Assembly: GCF_000820765.1 (NCBI RefSeq)
Contig: NZ_CCYH01000018.1
Coordinates: 85,120 to 149,119 of the forward strand
Origin: Candidatus Soleaferrea massiliensis AP7
GTDB lineage: Bacteria; Bacillota; Clostridia; Oscillospirales; Ruminococcaceae
Direction of reading: 5' to 3'
Length of the DNA: 64,000 bases
The notes under the pieces are model-generated. The model had not been told where the DNA came from. It ran no database searches and saw only the letters and a list, made by a program, of their open reading frames with translations. The translations under genes were made by a program, and so were the position numbers. This document shows positions 16,535 to 24,973 of this stretch, in pieces (the stretch's first letter is position 1; each line of letters starts with the position of its first letter).

Positions 16535-16601
16535 ATCGGGCAGGAAGAATGATAATGTACCGACGGAAAGAGTTTATAAAGCCGATTCTATGCTGCCGGT
16601 T

Positions 16602-18404
16602 CTATGTTGCTGATTTGTCCGGGTCAACCGGCAGCATCAGCGTGATGACGGTTCCTTTTCCTTTTTCACTCTGAACCATCCATTGACATCGGTCTTGATA
16701 CAGATAAGAGAGCCGCATGCGGATATTATAGATGCCGATATGCTCGGACTCAGATTCTACAATGGACTGCAGGTCCCGGTAAAAATAGGTTTCAATCTGG
16801 CTGTCATCCATGCCGACGCCGTTGTCGGCAATGGAAATCCGAAGACGGTCTTCCTGCCTTTGCACGGAGATTCTGATCATGCCGTCCAGAATTTCTCTGG
16901 TATCGGCGTCTTTATGGGGAAGCAAGCCGTGCTTGATGCAGTTTTCCACCAGCGGCTGCAGGATATTTTTTGGAATCTGAAGGGCCAGATCATCGTCGCA
17001 GACCTCAAACGTGTAGTCGATGTTGTTGTGGCACAGATAGGACTGGATGATCATGTACTGGTCCAGAACCTCCCGTTCGACCGCAAGACTGTCGAAGGTT
17101 TTGCAGTTTTTGGTGGTCAGCCGGTCCTTCAGTGTGCCGATCAGGGCCTTGTTTACGCTGACGATTTCACTGCATTTCTGCCTGCGCGCCAGGATTGTGA
17201 TGACGTTCAGCGTGTTGTAGATGAAGTGGGGATCGATCGCGGAGACCAGCAGGCTGTACTGCATCTGCTGTTCCTTGCGTTCGCTCTCCACCTTGTGATC
17301 GATATCCTGCTTGATGGTGCCAAGCATCATGTTGAAGGTCTGTGCGAGATTCCCGATTTCATCCTCTTTAGGGTCCTTGAGAGTGACGTCATAATCGCCC
17401 TGTTTGACACAGTCCATCTTCTGGTTGAGCTTCGTCAGCCGGCGGAGCGATCCCCTGGACGCGAGCAGGATGGTCACCAGCAGCGTCAGGATGATCACAT
17501 AGATGATCAGCTGTATCAGAAAGAAAATCTGCTGATACGGCGCCAGCAGTGTTTTTTTATCCGCATGCACGACGACCCGGAAGTCCTCTTCCTGATAGGA
17601 GCACAGCGTCATGAAGTCCATGCCCTCCCCGGTATCCTGCACCATGGTCTGATACTGGACGCCTTGATACATCCAATCCGGATATCTGTCAAGCTTGATA
17701 TGGGTGTCCGGATTCTGATAAAGCACCCGGTCCTGCTGGAGAAGCATATAATCATGGATGCCGATGTCCTCAAGCTCCCGGAACTGCGTCTGGATGCAGG
17801 AAAAATCGAGCATATGGATGATATAGCCGTCCAGTTCGTCCATCCTGATGGGGATCGTAAAGCAGATGATACTGGGAATCTCCCGGCTGTCGGAGTAGAT
17901 GACCGGGGAATAAGTGTAGCTCATATCGGGGGACAGCGTGTGAATCCAATCGGACTCCAGCACAATGGACGCGATCTTTCGTGATTCCGGCTGGTAAAAA
18001 GTATCCCCGCCGTTGATGTAGATCATCGAATAGGTGGTGACGGAGATGGCCCCCTCCCCGCGGATTTGATACCCGCCGACGCCGACCTTCTGGACCGGCA
18101 CCTTGGATAGAATCTTCTCCTTCAATGCGTCATCCTGCTCGCCCTGTTCGTAGGTCAGCAGCCATTCCTTGAGCTCGTCGTCGTCATGCCCGGTGAACGC
18201 GACGCGGTTCAACCGCCAGATGACGCTCTGCCGGATGGTATTGGCATTGATCAGACTTGAGACGTAGCTGGAGATATGCGGCTTCATGATGCTGTACAGA
18301 ATATCCGGCAGGAAGAGGCTGATCAGCAGGATGAACGCAAGGCCGATGGAGACGATCAGCAGGATGCCTTTCTGTGCCAACGAATTAATGCCCGGTCTTT
18401 TCAT
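16602..18404 (-). CDS. YesM-type sensor histidine kinase
   Basis: A 600-residue membrane kinase of the LytS/YesM (His_kinase, HATPase_c) type that usually senses extracellular sugars or oligosaccharides. It has a transmembrane segment at about 12-35, a large extracytoplasmic sensor region (about 36-290), a second membrane segment (about 295-320), a HAMP linker (about 320-375), the phosphoacceptor in IDPHFIYNTLNVI (H393), the N-box NILQPLVENCIKHG, and the G-box DNGVGM. The ATG at 18404 follows AGGAGG, and its first 20 bases overlap the end of the response-regulator gene, a sign of translational coupling. It phosphorylates the adjacent AraC-type regulator. Confidence 0.93.
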   Translation of the reverse strand: MKRPGINSLAQKGILLIVSIGLAFILLISLFLPDILYSIMKPHISSYVSSLINANTIRQSVIWRLNRVAFTGHDDDELKEWLLTYEQGEQDDALKEKILSKVPVQKVGVGGYQIRGEGAISVTTYSMIYINGGDTFYQPESRKIASIVLESDWIHTLSPDMSYTYSPVIYSDSREIPSIICFTIPIRMDELDGYIIHMLDFSCIQTQFRELEDIGIHDYMLLQQDRVLYQNPDTHIKLDRYPDWMYQGVQYQTMVQDTGEGMDFMTLCSYQEEDFRVVVHADKKTLLAPYQQIFFLIQLIIYVIILTLLVTILLASRGSLRRLTKLNQKMDCVKQGDYDVTLKDPKEDEIGNLAQTFNMMLGTIKQDIDHKVESERKEQQMQYSLLVSAIDPHFIYNTLNVITILARRQKCSEIVSVNKALIGTLKDRLTTKNCKTFDSLAVEREVLDQYMIIQSYLCHNNIDYTFEVCDDDLALQIPKNILQPLVENCIKHGLLPHKDADTREILDGMIRISVQRQEDRLRISIADNGVGMDDSQIETYFYRDLQSIVESESEHIGIYNIRMRLSYLYQDRCQWMVQSEKGKGTVITLMLPVDPDKSAT

Positions 18405-19923
18405 GGTTCTGCCTCCTGTACGCCTGCGGCGAGATGTCAAAGGTCTTCCGAAATACCTTTGAAAAGTAGGACAGGGAATTGTAGCCGGCCATTGTGCAGA
18501 TTTCTGAGATGGAATATTCGTTCTGCTCCAGCAGCTTTCGGGCATGCTCCATACGGGTTTTTACAATCATCTTCCAGACCGTTTGTCCGGTTTCCTTTTT
18601 GAAGATGGTGTTGAGCCCGCTCACGCTGACGTGCAGCTGGGATGCGAGTTCGTCCACGTTCAGGTTGACGTCCATATACCGCCTGCTGATCACGTCGATG
18701 GTTTCGCTGACAATTTCGGAATAGCGGGATTTTGTGTCGGGGAGGATCCGCAGGAGACGGGCATACTGCTGTTTGACCCATTGATAGATCGAATACGCAT
18801 CGCACCAGAAGGCCGGCGCGCTTGGATCTGTGACGGAAAATATCTGTCCGGAACCGACGTCGATGATGCGCTGGTGGTACTGCAGAAGATCGGTCAGGAA
18901 CAGCTCCGTAATCCGGCAGAAGCTGGGATAGTGTTTCAGCTGGATTGCTTTGGAATACCATTCGTCCACCAGATGGACCGACGGCCTTTCACGCTGCGCA
19001 AGCGTCTTCTGCAGGCCGCCGGTATCCTGCAGGAACGCGGAATCGTCGCCGCGGTTCTGCAGGTAGCCGCTGTCAATGACGGAGGACACCGGATAGAAAT
19101 AAAGCTGGGAGAGCTGTTCAGAGAGCGAGAGATACCGCTGCATACATTCCCCGGACGACAGGGACTGCCCCAGGATCACCGCGGAAAAGCTTGCCTGCAG
19201 CATGTCCTCCAGCCTGTCCCGGAGCTGATAGCCCATCTGCAGCGTTTCCTCTCTGGTGCGGGCCAGCACCAGATACTGATACGGCGCGGTTTTGATGACG
19301 GCGGAGACATCTGGGAAGTCCTGATAGCAGGTCTGCTTCAGCAGCGCCTCCGATATCAAAGGCGTGCTGTCCGGCAGATGCCGGGCCATCGCCTCAAGGA
19401 TGTGATTCTGTTCTATATAATAGAAATCGTACCGGTGCTTCAGAACCGGATAGTATTTCGGTTTGACGGTCTGCTGCCCGTGGACATATTCCTGATAGAG
19501 ATTCAGCAGCTCATCCTCGGAGAGGATTTTTTTCTGTTGGCCCTGTTTTTCCAGATGCTCCTTGACAGCGAAAAGCTTTTTGAGCAGGGTATCCGGTTCC
19601 GTCTCATGCTTCAGCAGATAGTCGAATACCTTCAGCTTCAAGGCGGCCTGTGCGTATTTGAATTCGCTGTAGCTGGACAGGAAGATGACGACTGTGTCCG
19701 GTGCGGCCGCGTTGATCTTCTCCGTCAGCTCGATCCCCGACAGGACCGGCATCTGGATGTCGGTGATGACCAGCTGCGGATGGTGCTTCTGAAAGTCCAT
19801 CCAGGCGTTTTCCCCATCGACGGCGGTCGATACAAGCTGGAATCCATACCTTTCCCAGTCGATCATCTCGGCAAAATAATCTAAAGAAGACTTGTTGTCG
19901 TCGGCTAGCAGAACGCGAATCAT
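18385..19923 (-). CDS. YesN-type AraC-family response regulator
   Basis: 512 residues. A receiver domain fills about 1-120 with acidic pocket D8/D9 and phospho-acceptor D55 in VITDIQMP. A central region (about 130-400) without a recognised fold links to a C-terminal AraC/XylS double helix-turn-helix (about 405-505), including ELASQLHVSVSGLNTIFKKETGQT and ISEICTMAGYNSLSYFSKVFRKTF. It forms an operon with the kinase, whose start it overlaps. The esterase gene at 20173 diverges from it across 249 bp, so it probably controls that gene, as YesMN-type pairs commonly regulate adjacent polysaccharide genes (inference). Confidence 0.95.
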   Translation of the reverse strand: MIRVLLADDNKSSLDYFAEMIDWERYGFQLVSTAVDGENAWMDFQKHHPQLVITDIQMPVLSGIELTEKINAAAPDTVVIFLSSYSEFKYAQAALKLKVFDYLLKHETEPDTLLKKLFAVKEHLEKQGQQKKILSEDELLNLYQEYVHGQQTVKPKYYPVLKHRYDFYYIEQNHILEAMARHLPDSTPLISEALLKQTCYQDFPDVSAVIKTAPYQYLVLARTREETLQMGYQLRDRLEDMLQASFSAVILGQSLSSGECMQRYLSLSEQLSQLYFYPVSSVIDSGYLQNRGDDSAFLQDTGGLQKTLAQRERPSVHLVDEWYSKAIQLKHYPSFCRITELFLTDLLQYHQRIIDVGSGQIFSVTDPSAPAFWCDAYSIYQWVKQQYARLLRILPDTKSRYSEIVSETIDVISRRYMDVNLNVDELASQLHVSVSGLNTIFKKETGQTVWKMIVKTRMEHARKLLEQNEYSISEICTMAGYNSLSYFSKVFRKTFDISPQAYRRQNHEKTGH

Positions 19924-20069
19924 AAAAACTCTCCTTCTATTGAAACAATGATGGTTGTAAGATACGACAAATGGTGAGATAAATTACAAATATGGTGTTC
20001 TAATTTTACAATTTTGCAGGATTTGTTCAATGGGTGGTCGATTTCGACAACGTATCGTTTTATTTCATA

Positions 20070-20098
20070 TTGTACAATTTTTTGAGTTGATATATTAT
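20070..20098 (+). promoter_or_regulatory. Promoter of the esterase gene
   Basis: TTGTAC (20070-20075), a 17-bp spacer and TATTAT (20093-20098) precede the gene by 75 bp. The AT-rich upstream 150 bp, shared with the divergent regulator gene, is where an AraC-type activator would bind. TACAA/TTGTA-like motifs recur there (around 19987, 20009 and 20070). Confidence 0.6.
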
Positions 20099-20172
20099 TA
20101 ATTATACCATCATACACAAAAAAATCAAACGTTGTAGGCTGGTTTTTAAAAAAAGTTTAAGGAGGATTTTTA

Positions 20173-22887
20173 ATGAGAAACAATGGTAAAAAGCTGCTGT
20201 CTGTTCTGCTTGCTGTCCTGATGCTGCTGAGCATCGTTCCAAGCTTCGCATTGGCGGACGGCCGTACAGATTACACCGAGGGCGTCACGGTCAAGAAGGA
20301 CGCGGATTCCCCGACCGGCTATACCGCGACCTTCGTGTACAAGAACGCGGACGCGAAGGATGTCAAAATCTTCAGCGATCTCTTCGGCTTCTATCGGGAG
20401 GAGAACGGCACCTATGTGAAATACAGCCCGCATGAGTGGGAAAGGGACATGTTCCCGATGAACCTGGACGAAGCGGGTTATACCGAAGGCATGAAAAACG
20501 TCGGAAATGGTACCTGGGTGCTGACGATGCCGCTGCCAAGCGGCGGATTCTCCTACCGCTATGTCGTGGACGGGATTCATATGACCGACCCGGCGAACAA
20601 ACCGCTTACCAATACCATCACCGGTAAGGAAGCAAACTTCAGCATGGTGTACCTGCCGTTCGATTCGTCGAAGCAGGATATCGACCGTTCGATCGAGCTG
20701 CCTCGGAAGGGGCAGAACGGAACCGTTGTATTCGATTCATACAAGGAAGACGAGCATGACCGTCCGCTGGCGATCTACCTGCCTTACGGCTATGATGAGA
20801 ACCGTGCTCAGCCGTATAAGGTGATCTATATCGCCCACGGAAGCGGCGGAAACGAGCTGGACTGGATGAACGACGGATGCGTGCCGAACATCATGGACAA
20901 CCTGGTGGCGGAAAACAAAGCCGAACCGGCGGTTGTCGTCTCGATGGATTACAGCGAGGTGAAGGATTCTGTACAGAATCAGATGGAAAACATCATGCCG
21001 TATATCAACGCGAACTATAACGTCTCCAAAGAGGTTGCGGACACCGCCTACTGCGGACTTTCCGCGGGAGGAACGCTGGCAGGGGAGATCTATCTTGCGC
21101 ATCCGAAAGCGTTTGGATATTTCGGCATCTGGAGCTCCGCCCGCGTCGCGTCGATGGATCTGGAAGGCATCGACGGCCTGGATGAGCCGACCATCATGCT
21201 GGGAATGGGCGCGCAGGACAGAAGGCTTGGCAGCATGAACACCTTTGCGGAGAAGCTGACCGCGAAGGGCATCGATTATTCTTACGATGTCCGCAGCGGC
21301 GCGCATGACTGGGAATTCTGGCCGCAGATGTTCACCGCCTTTGCCAAAAATGTCCTGTGGAAGGACAACGCCGGTTACACCGAAGGCGTGACCGTCAAGG
21401 AAGACGCAGGTTCCCCAACCGGCTATACCGCGACCTTCGTATACAAAAACACGGACGCGAAGGATGTCAAAATCTTCAGCGATCTCTTCGGCTTCTACCG
21501 CGAGGAGAACGGTGTATATGTGAAATACAGCCCGTATGAATGGGAAAAAGATATGTTCCCGATGAATCTGGACGAAAAGGGCTACACCGAGGATATGATC
21601 AACGTTGGAGACGGAACCTGGGTACTGACGATGCCGCTGCCAAGCGGCGGATTCTCCTACCGCTATATCGTGGACGGCGTCAGCACAACCGACCCGGCAA
21701 ACAAGCCGCTTGTCAACACCATCACCGGCAGGGAAGCGAATTTCAGCATGGTGTACCTGCCGTTTGACTCATCCAAACAGGATGTCGACCGCTCGGTCGA
21801 GCTGCCGCGGAACGGACAGAACGGAACCGTTGTATTCGATTCCTACAAGGAAGGAGAAAACGACCGGGAACTGGCCGTCTATCTGCCTTACGGCTATGAT
21901 GAGAACCGTGCTCAGCCGTATAAAGTGATCTACATCTCCCACGGCAGCGGCGGAAGCGAGCTGGACTGGATGAACGACGGATGCCTGCCAAACATCATGG
22001 ATAACCTGGTGGCGGAAGGCAAGACCGAACCGGCCGTTGTCGTCGCCATGAACAACAGCGAGGTTGCCGACTCCACCCAAAACCAGATGGATAACATCAA
22101 GCCGTATATTGAGAAGCATTACAATGTCTCAAACAATGTCGACGAGATGGCCTACTGCGGCCTGTCCCTGGGCGGCACCATGACGGCAAGGCTGTACCTG
22201 GCGCATCCGGCGGCATACGGATACTTCGGCATCTGGAGCTCGGCGCAGGTGGCGTCGATGGACCTGGAGGGCATTGAGGGCCTGAACGTGCCGACGGTCA
22301 TGCTTGGCATGGGCGCACAGGACCGAAGGCTTAAGAGCATGAACGCCTTTGCGGAGAAGCTGACCGCGAAGGGCGTCCAGTATTCCTATGACGTCCGAAA
22401 CGGCGCGCATGACTGGGAATTCTGGCCGCAGATGTTCACCGCCTTTGCCGAAAACGTCCTCTGGACGTCCGATGCATCCGCATGGAGAAGCAGTCTGCGC
22501 GATCTTTACAATGAATACAGGGAGCTTGAGAAGGGCAGCTATACAAACGAAAGCTGGCAGGTATTCCAGAATGCGCTGGAGGCTGCGGGTATGGTCCTTG
22601 ACAATACGCAGGCGAGCGCCGAACAGCTCAAAGCTGCGTATGATGAGTTGAAAGCGGCGTTCGGCGCGCTGGAAGAAACAGATGCTTCCAGCAGGCCGGG
22701 TGACAGCAGCAGTTCCGGCGCATCCGGCGGCGGTTCACAAACCGGCTCGCAGAGCGGAAGCTCCCAGAGCGCGGGCGGAAACGCGAATACCGGAGATGTT
22801 TTCCCGATGGTCGCGATTTCAGCGGTCATGCTGCTGGCATTTGTGGCAGCCCTCATTCTGGCAGGACGCAAAAAGCAGGAACTGTAA
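20173..22887 (+). CDS. Surface CE1-like esterase with tandemly duplicated catalytic unit
   Basis: A 904-residue exported protein. Signal peptide 1-27. Two copies of a 368-residue unit begin at Y34 and Y402. Each has an N-terminal E-set/CBM48-like domain (YTEGVTVK... DVKIFSDLFGFY) and an alpha/beta-hydrolase of the feruloyl/acetyl-xylan esterase type. Nucleophiles are S297 (GLSAGG) and S665 (GLSLGG), and the catalytic His are H378 and H746 in (S/N)GAHDWEFW. Both copies look active. A FIVAR-like helical module (about 775-835), a Gly/Ser linker and a C-terminal NTGD + hydrophobic helix + RKKQ anchor follow. AAGGAGGA precedes the ATG. It probably removes ester groups from plant or host glycans. 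Confidence 0.88.
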   Translation: MRNNGKKLLSVLLAVLMLLSIVPSFALADGRTDYTEGVTVKKDADSPTGYTATFVYKNADAKDVKIFSDLFGFYREENGTYVKYSPHEWERDMFPMNLDEAGYTEGMKNVGNGTWVLTMPLPSGGFSYRYVVDGIHMTDPANKPLTNTITGKEANFSMVYLPFDSSKQDIDRSIELPRKGQNGTVVFDSYKEDEHDRPLAIYLPYGYDENRAQPYKVIYIAHGSGGNELDWMNDGCVPNIMDNLVAENKAEPAVVVSMDYSEVKDSVQNQMENIMPYINANYNVSKEVADTAYCGLSAGGTLAGEIYLAHPKAFGYFGIWSSARVASMDLEGIDGLDEPTIMLGMGAQDRRLGSMNTFAEKLTAKGIDYSYDVRSGAHDWEFWPQMFTAFAKNVLWKDNAGYTEGVTVKEDAGSPTGYTATFVYKNTDAKDVKIFSDLFGFYREENGVYVKYSPYEWEKDMFPMNLDEKGYTEDMINVGDGTWVLTMPLPSGGFSYRYIVDGVSTTDPANKPLVNTITGREANFSMVYLPFDSSKQDVDRSVELPRNGQNGTVVFDSYKEGENDRELAVYLPYGYDENRAQPYKVIYISHGSGGSELDWMNDGCLPNIMDNLVAEGKTEPAVVVAMNNSEVADSTQNQMDNIKPYIEKHYNVSNNVDEMAYCGLSLGGTMTARLYLAHPAAYGYFGIWSSAQVASMDLEGIEGLNVPTVMLGMGAQDRRLKSMNAFAEKLTAKGVQYSYDVRNGAHDWEFWPQMFTAFAENVLWTSDASAWRSSLRDLYNEYRELEKGSYTNESWQVFQNALEAAGMVLDNTQASAEQLKAAYDELKAAFGALEETDASSRPGDSSSSGASGGGSQTGSQSGSSQSAGGNANTGDVFPMVAISAVMLLAFVAALILAGRKKQEL

Positions 22888-22910
22888 ATATATGATGTGA
22901 AAGCACAAAA

Positions 22911-22947
22911 AGCCTGGAGGCGCCAATCGGCGCCTCCAGGCTTTCTT
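22911..22947 (+). terminator. Terminator of the esterase gene
   Basis: AGCCTGGAGGCGCC (22911-22924) and its complement (22929-22942) form a 14-bp stem with a 4-base loop followed by TTCTTGT. Confidence 0.85.
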
Positions 22948-22961
22948 GTAGCTTTAGCGTA

Positions 22962-23120
22962 ACAAAACCACCGGCTATGCCGGTGAGAATAAAAAGCTTA
23001 AGCTTTGAGGATAGAGCGAAGCGAATGACAACAATCATTTCGCTCAAAGTGAGAAGCAATAGAGATATAACTGCTTTAGCAGCTGCAGTGCATGTGATGC
23101 AAATGACAGTTTTTCTGTGT
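22962..23120. mobile_element. IS200/IS605-like end remnant (hairpin-rich, no transposase)
   Basis: CACCGGC-TAT-GCCGGTG (22969-22985) is a hairpin of the kind found at ends of IS200/IS605 elements. A second imperfect hairpin (GAGCGAA...TCATTTCGCTC, about 23016-23046) and a third (CTGC-TTTA-GCAG, about 23071-23082) follow. No transposase or TnpB gene is present, so it would be a non-autonomous remnant. The assignment rests on hairpin resemblance only. Confidence 0.35.
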
Positions 23121-23154
23121 CTCTTTCCTTCTAGGGCCTGTGCATATCACCAGT

Positions 23155-23683
23155 TTAAGTGATGGTTTTGATTTCGTTGTTGTAGCCGTCTGTTTTGTCC
23201 TCTCTGTTCTTCATGCTTTCAGACTGAAAGCGGTCGATTATAAAAACATCGCCGAGTTTTGACGCCGATTCTCTCCCGTTGCTTAGCCATTTGAGACAAT
23301 CACCGCAAAAATAAACTCGATTATCGTACAAAAACAATTCTACATGGGAGTTTTTCTCTTTCGTTTCTCCACACAGAGAACAAGACGGGCTAAAAGGCTC
23401 TAACATGATTCTGTCCTCAACAACAGAAACACAATAAACCCGCGAGGTTAATAAAAATTCAGGGACGATAATGCGGTTAAGTTCGTCCGGTAATAAAATG
23501 ACCGCATCTTTCTCAAAAGCTTCTCCGCGAGTGTGGGGAACAAGAAGAATTTTCCCCCCCCTCACGTTCTGCAAAGAAGCCCTCGTTTTCAATGTTGCTT
23601 GTGAAGATTGTTGGTAAAGCAATCCGGTTTCGCTCGTCCACTTTGCGGATATATTTACCTGCAAGACGTTTGACGAATGACAT
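23155..23683 (-). pseudogene. AbrB-like zinc-ribbon protein interrupted at a G8 tract
   Basis: The gene starts at ATG 23683 after a strong GGGAGG site: MSFVKRLAGKYIRKVDERNR, then IALPTIF, resembling an AbrB/SpoVT/MraZ-type DNA-binding strand set. About 42 codons later the frame shifts within eight consecutive G (C in the given strand, 23554-23561). With seven G the protein would continue KILLVPHTRGEAF..., followed by a CSLCGE...CGDCLKW pair of CxxC motifs (zinc binding) and end near 23155, about 175 residues. As written, the first frame stops soon after the tract. It may be a pseudogene, a phase-variable gene or a sequencing error in the homopolymer. Confidence 0.7.
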
Positions 23684-23878
23684 TTATATTCCTCCCTTAA
23701 AGAAATAGCATTACAAGAGAAAATTATAATGTTATTAGTGTTAATCGTCAATGAAATATTTAGTTTTAAGGAATATTATAATGTTTTCACTTTCTTTTGT
23801 ATAACTCTGTCCTACAGTATAATGATATTATCACAGTAAGAAAATTCCTTGATATTATTAGATGTGGGGCGGGTATGT

Positions 23879-24280
23879 ATGAAGGCAATGAATGCCGCGA
23901 AACTTGGAGAGAGAATCAAGTTTTTTCGAAATAAGTCGGGGCTTACTCAAGCAAAACTCGGTGAGTTAATCCATAAGTCAACAAATCATATTACACAAAT
24001 CGAACGCGGATTAAATTTACCGAGCGTTCCTATGCTGTACGATATTTCACAGGTTTTGCAAGTGCCGATTGATTGCTTTTTTCTTGACGATGAGAGAATG
24101 TATTTAGAATATTCGGCGGTTAAAATGTCGTGTATCCTTGATAAATTCAACAATGAGAAATTGGTTTCCTATGTTGAGATAGAACAGGCCATTCACGGTG
24201 TTATAGATGATGCGGACGAAACGCCGCAGTTGTGGGACAAGGGAAACGACGAAACAGCAGACACGAACAAAATAAAATAA
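23879..24280 (+). CDS. XRE-family transcriptional regulator
   Basis: About 133 residues. The N-terminal helix-turn-helix is clear: AKLGERIKFFRNKSGLTQAK followed by LGELIHKSTNHITQIERG and LPSVPMLYDISQVLQVPID, a classic Cro/C1-type domain (residues 5-65). The C-terminal half is acidic and unrecognised. I chose ATG 23879 although its ribosome-binding site (GGGGCGGG) is weak; an in-frame ATG at 23888 and a TTG at 23849 are alternatives. It is divergent from the broken AbrB-like gene, and both have lower GC than neighbours, suggesting they arrived together. It ends at a hairpin terminator. Confidence 0.88.
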   Translation: MKAMNAAKLGERIKFFRNKSGLTQAKLGELIHKSTNHITQIERGLNLPSVPMLYDISQVLQVPIDCFFLDDERMYLEYSAVKMSCILDKFNNEKLVSYVEIEQAIHGVIDDADETPQLWDKGNDETADTNKIK

Positions 24281-24320
24281 CAAAGAGCGGGCGAGATTGA
24301 CTCGTCCGCTCTTTGCTTTC
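24281..24320 (+). terminator. Terminator of the XRE gene
   Basis: CAAAGAGCGGGCGAG (24281-24295) and CTCGTCCGCTCTTTG (24301-24315) form a 15-bp stem with one G-U pair, followed by CTTTC. Confidence 0.8.
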
Positions 24321-24342
24321 TATAAAAACAGCGTTATAAATG

Positions 24343-24370
24343 CGAAAAACCAGGGATACAATCCCTGGTT
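24343..24370 (-). terminator. Terminator of the tRNA-Ser pair
   Basis: AACCAGGGAT (24348-24357) and ATCCCTGGTT (24361-24370) pair with a 3-base loop; TTTTCGC follows on the minus strand, 57 bp past the last tRNA. Confidence 0.75.
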
Positions 24371-24427
24371 CATACGCAACCGAAAACGACTTTTATAATC
24401 AAAATGCCAGATTCGGGTTTTAGATAT

Positions 24428-24521
24428 TGGCGGAGACGGAGAGACTCGAACTCTCGCGCCAGCTATTAACCGGCCTACTCCCTTAGCAGGGGAGCCTCGT
24501 CACCAACTTGAGTACGTCTCC
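24428..24521 (-). tRNA. tRNA-Ser (anticodon GCT)
   Basis: The acceptor stem GGAGACG/CGTCTCC is complete, with discriminator G and an encoded CCA (24428-24430). The anticodon stem CTCCC/GGGAG encloses loop CTGCTAA with anticodon GCT (complement of 24485-24487). A long variable arm and the GTTCGAGTC T-loop confirm a class II serine tRNA. It is 16 bp downstream of the other tRNA-Ser and co-transcribed with it. Confidence 0.97.
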
Positions 24522-24537
24522 ATTTAAAGATGAGGTG

Positions 24538-24624
24538 TGGCGGAGAGGGTGGGATTCGAACCCACGGCTCTGACGAGTCACTGGTTTTCAAGACCAGCTC
24601 CTTAAACCGCTCGGACACCTCTCC
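24538..24624 (-). tRNA. tRNA-Ser (anticodon TGA)
   Basis: The acceptor stem GGAGAGG/CCTCTCC, encoded CCA (24538-24540), anticodon stem CTGGT/ACCAG with loop CTTGAAA (anticodon TGA) and GTTCGAATC T-loop are all present. The extended variable arm is typical of serine tRNAs. It is the promoter-proximal member of the pair. Confidence 0.97.
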
Positions 24625-24847
24625 GTGCTGCTTGTCGTAACGCATAATATAATACCATAGTTCTTTGGACATGTCAACACTTTTGATCAAAAAGTTTATT
24701 AGAATTTGGTCGGATTGGAAAACAAATATTTTTATGCAGGTGATATATTCCAGAAAAAACGTGAACACTATAAAATAGGAAATTGTACTGGAAGCTTCTG
24801 ATAAAAAGACGGCGGGAAAGAATTTTGTAAAGAAACTATGAAATGCC

Positions 24848-24876
24848 TTGACAGTGCCACCTAAACGTGATAAATT
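24848..24876 (+). promoter_or_regulatory. Heat-shock operon promoter
   Basis: TTGACA (24848-24853), a 17-bp spacer and TAAATT (24871-24876) form a sigma-A promoter. The CIRCE operator follows 4 bp later, so bound HrcA would block initiation. Confidence 0.9.
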
Positions 24877-24880
24877 CTAT

Positions 24881-24907
24881 TTAGCACTCAAGGATATAGA
24901 GTGCTAA
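24881..24907 (+). promoter_or_regulatory. CIRCE operator
   Basis: TTAGCACTC-N9-GAGTGCTAA is a perfect match to the CIRCE consensus bound by HrcA. It overlaps the expected transcription start of hrcA-grpE-dnaK-dnaJ. Confidence 0.97.
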
Positions 24908-24973
24908 ACCTGAAACGGAAACACGAAACAAGTTTGTATACAGCACGTATGGAATGTAAAAGAGGTGATGGCT

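Noticed and set aside
16683..19884. Long plus-strand frames opposite the kinase and regulator genes
   Set aside because: They mirror real genes on the other strand, and their translations are low-complexity without family features.
24348..24370. Attachment site at the tRNA-Ser end
   Set aside because: The short hairpin there reads as the tRNA terminator, and no matching copy of the tRNA 3' sequence was found at the other border of the AT-rich block.
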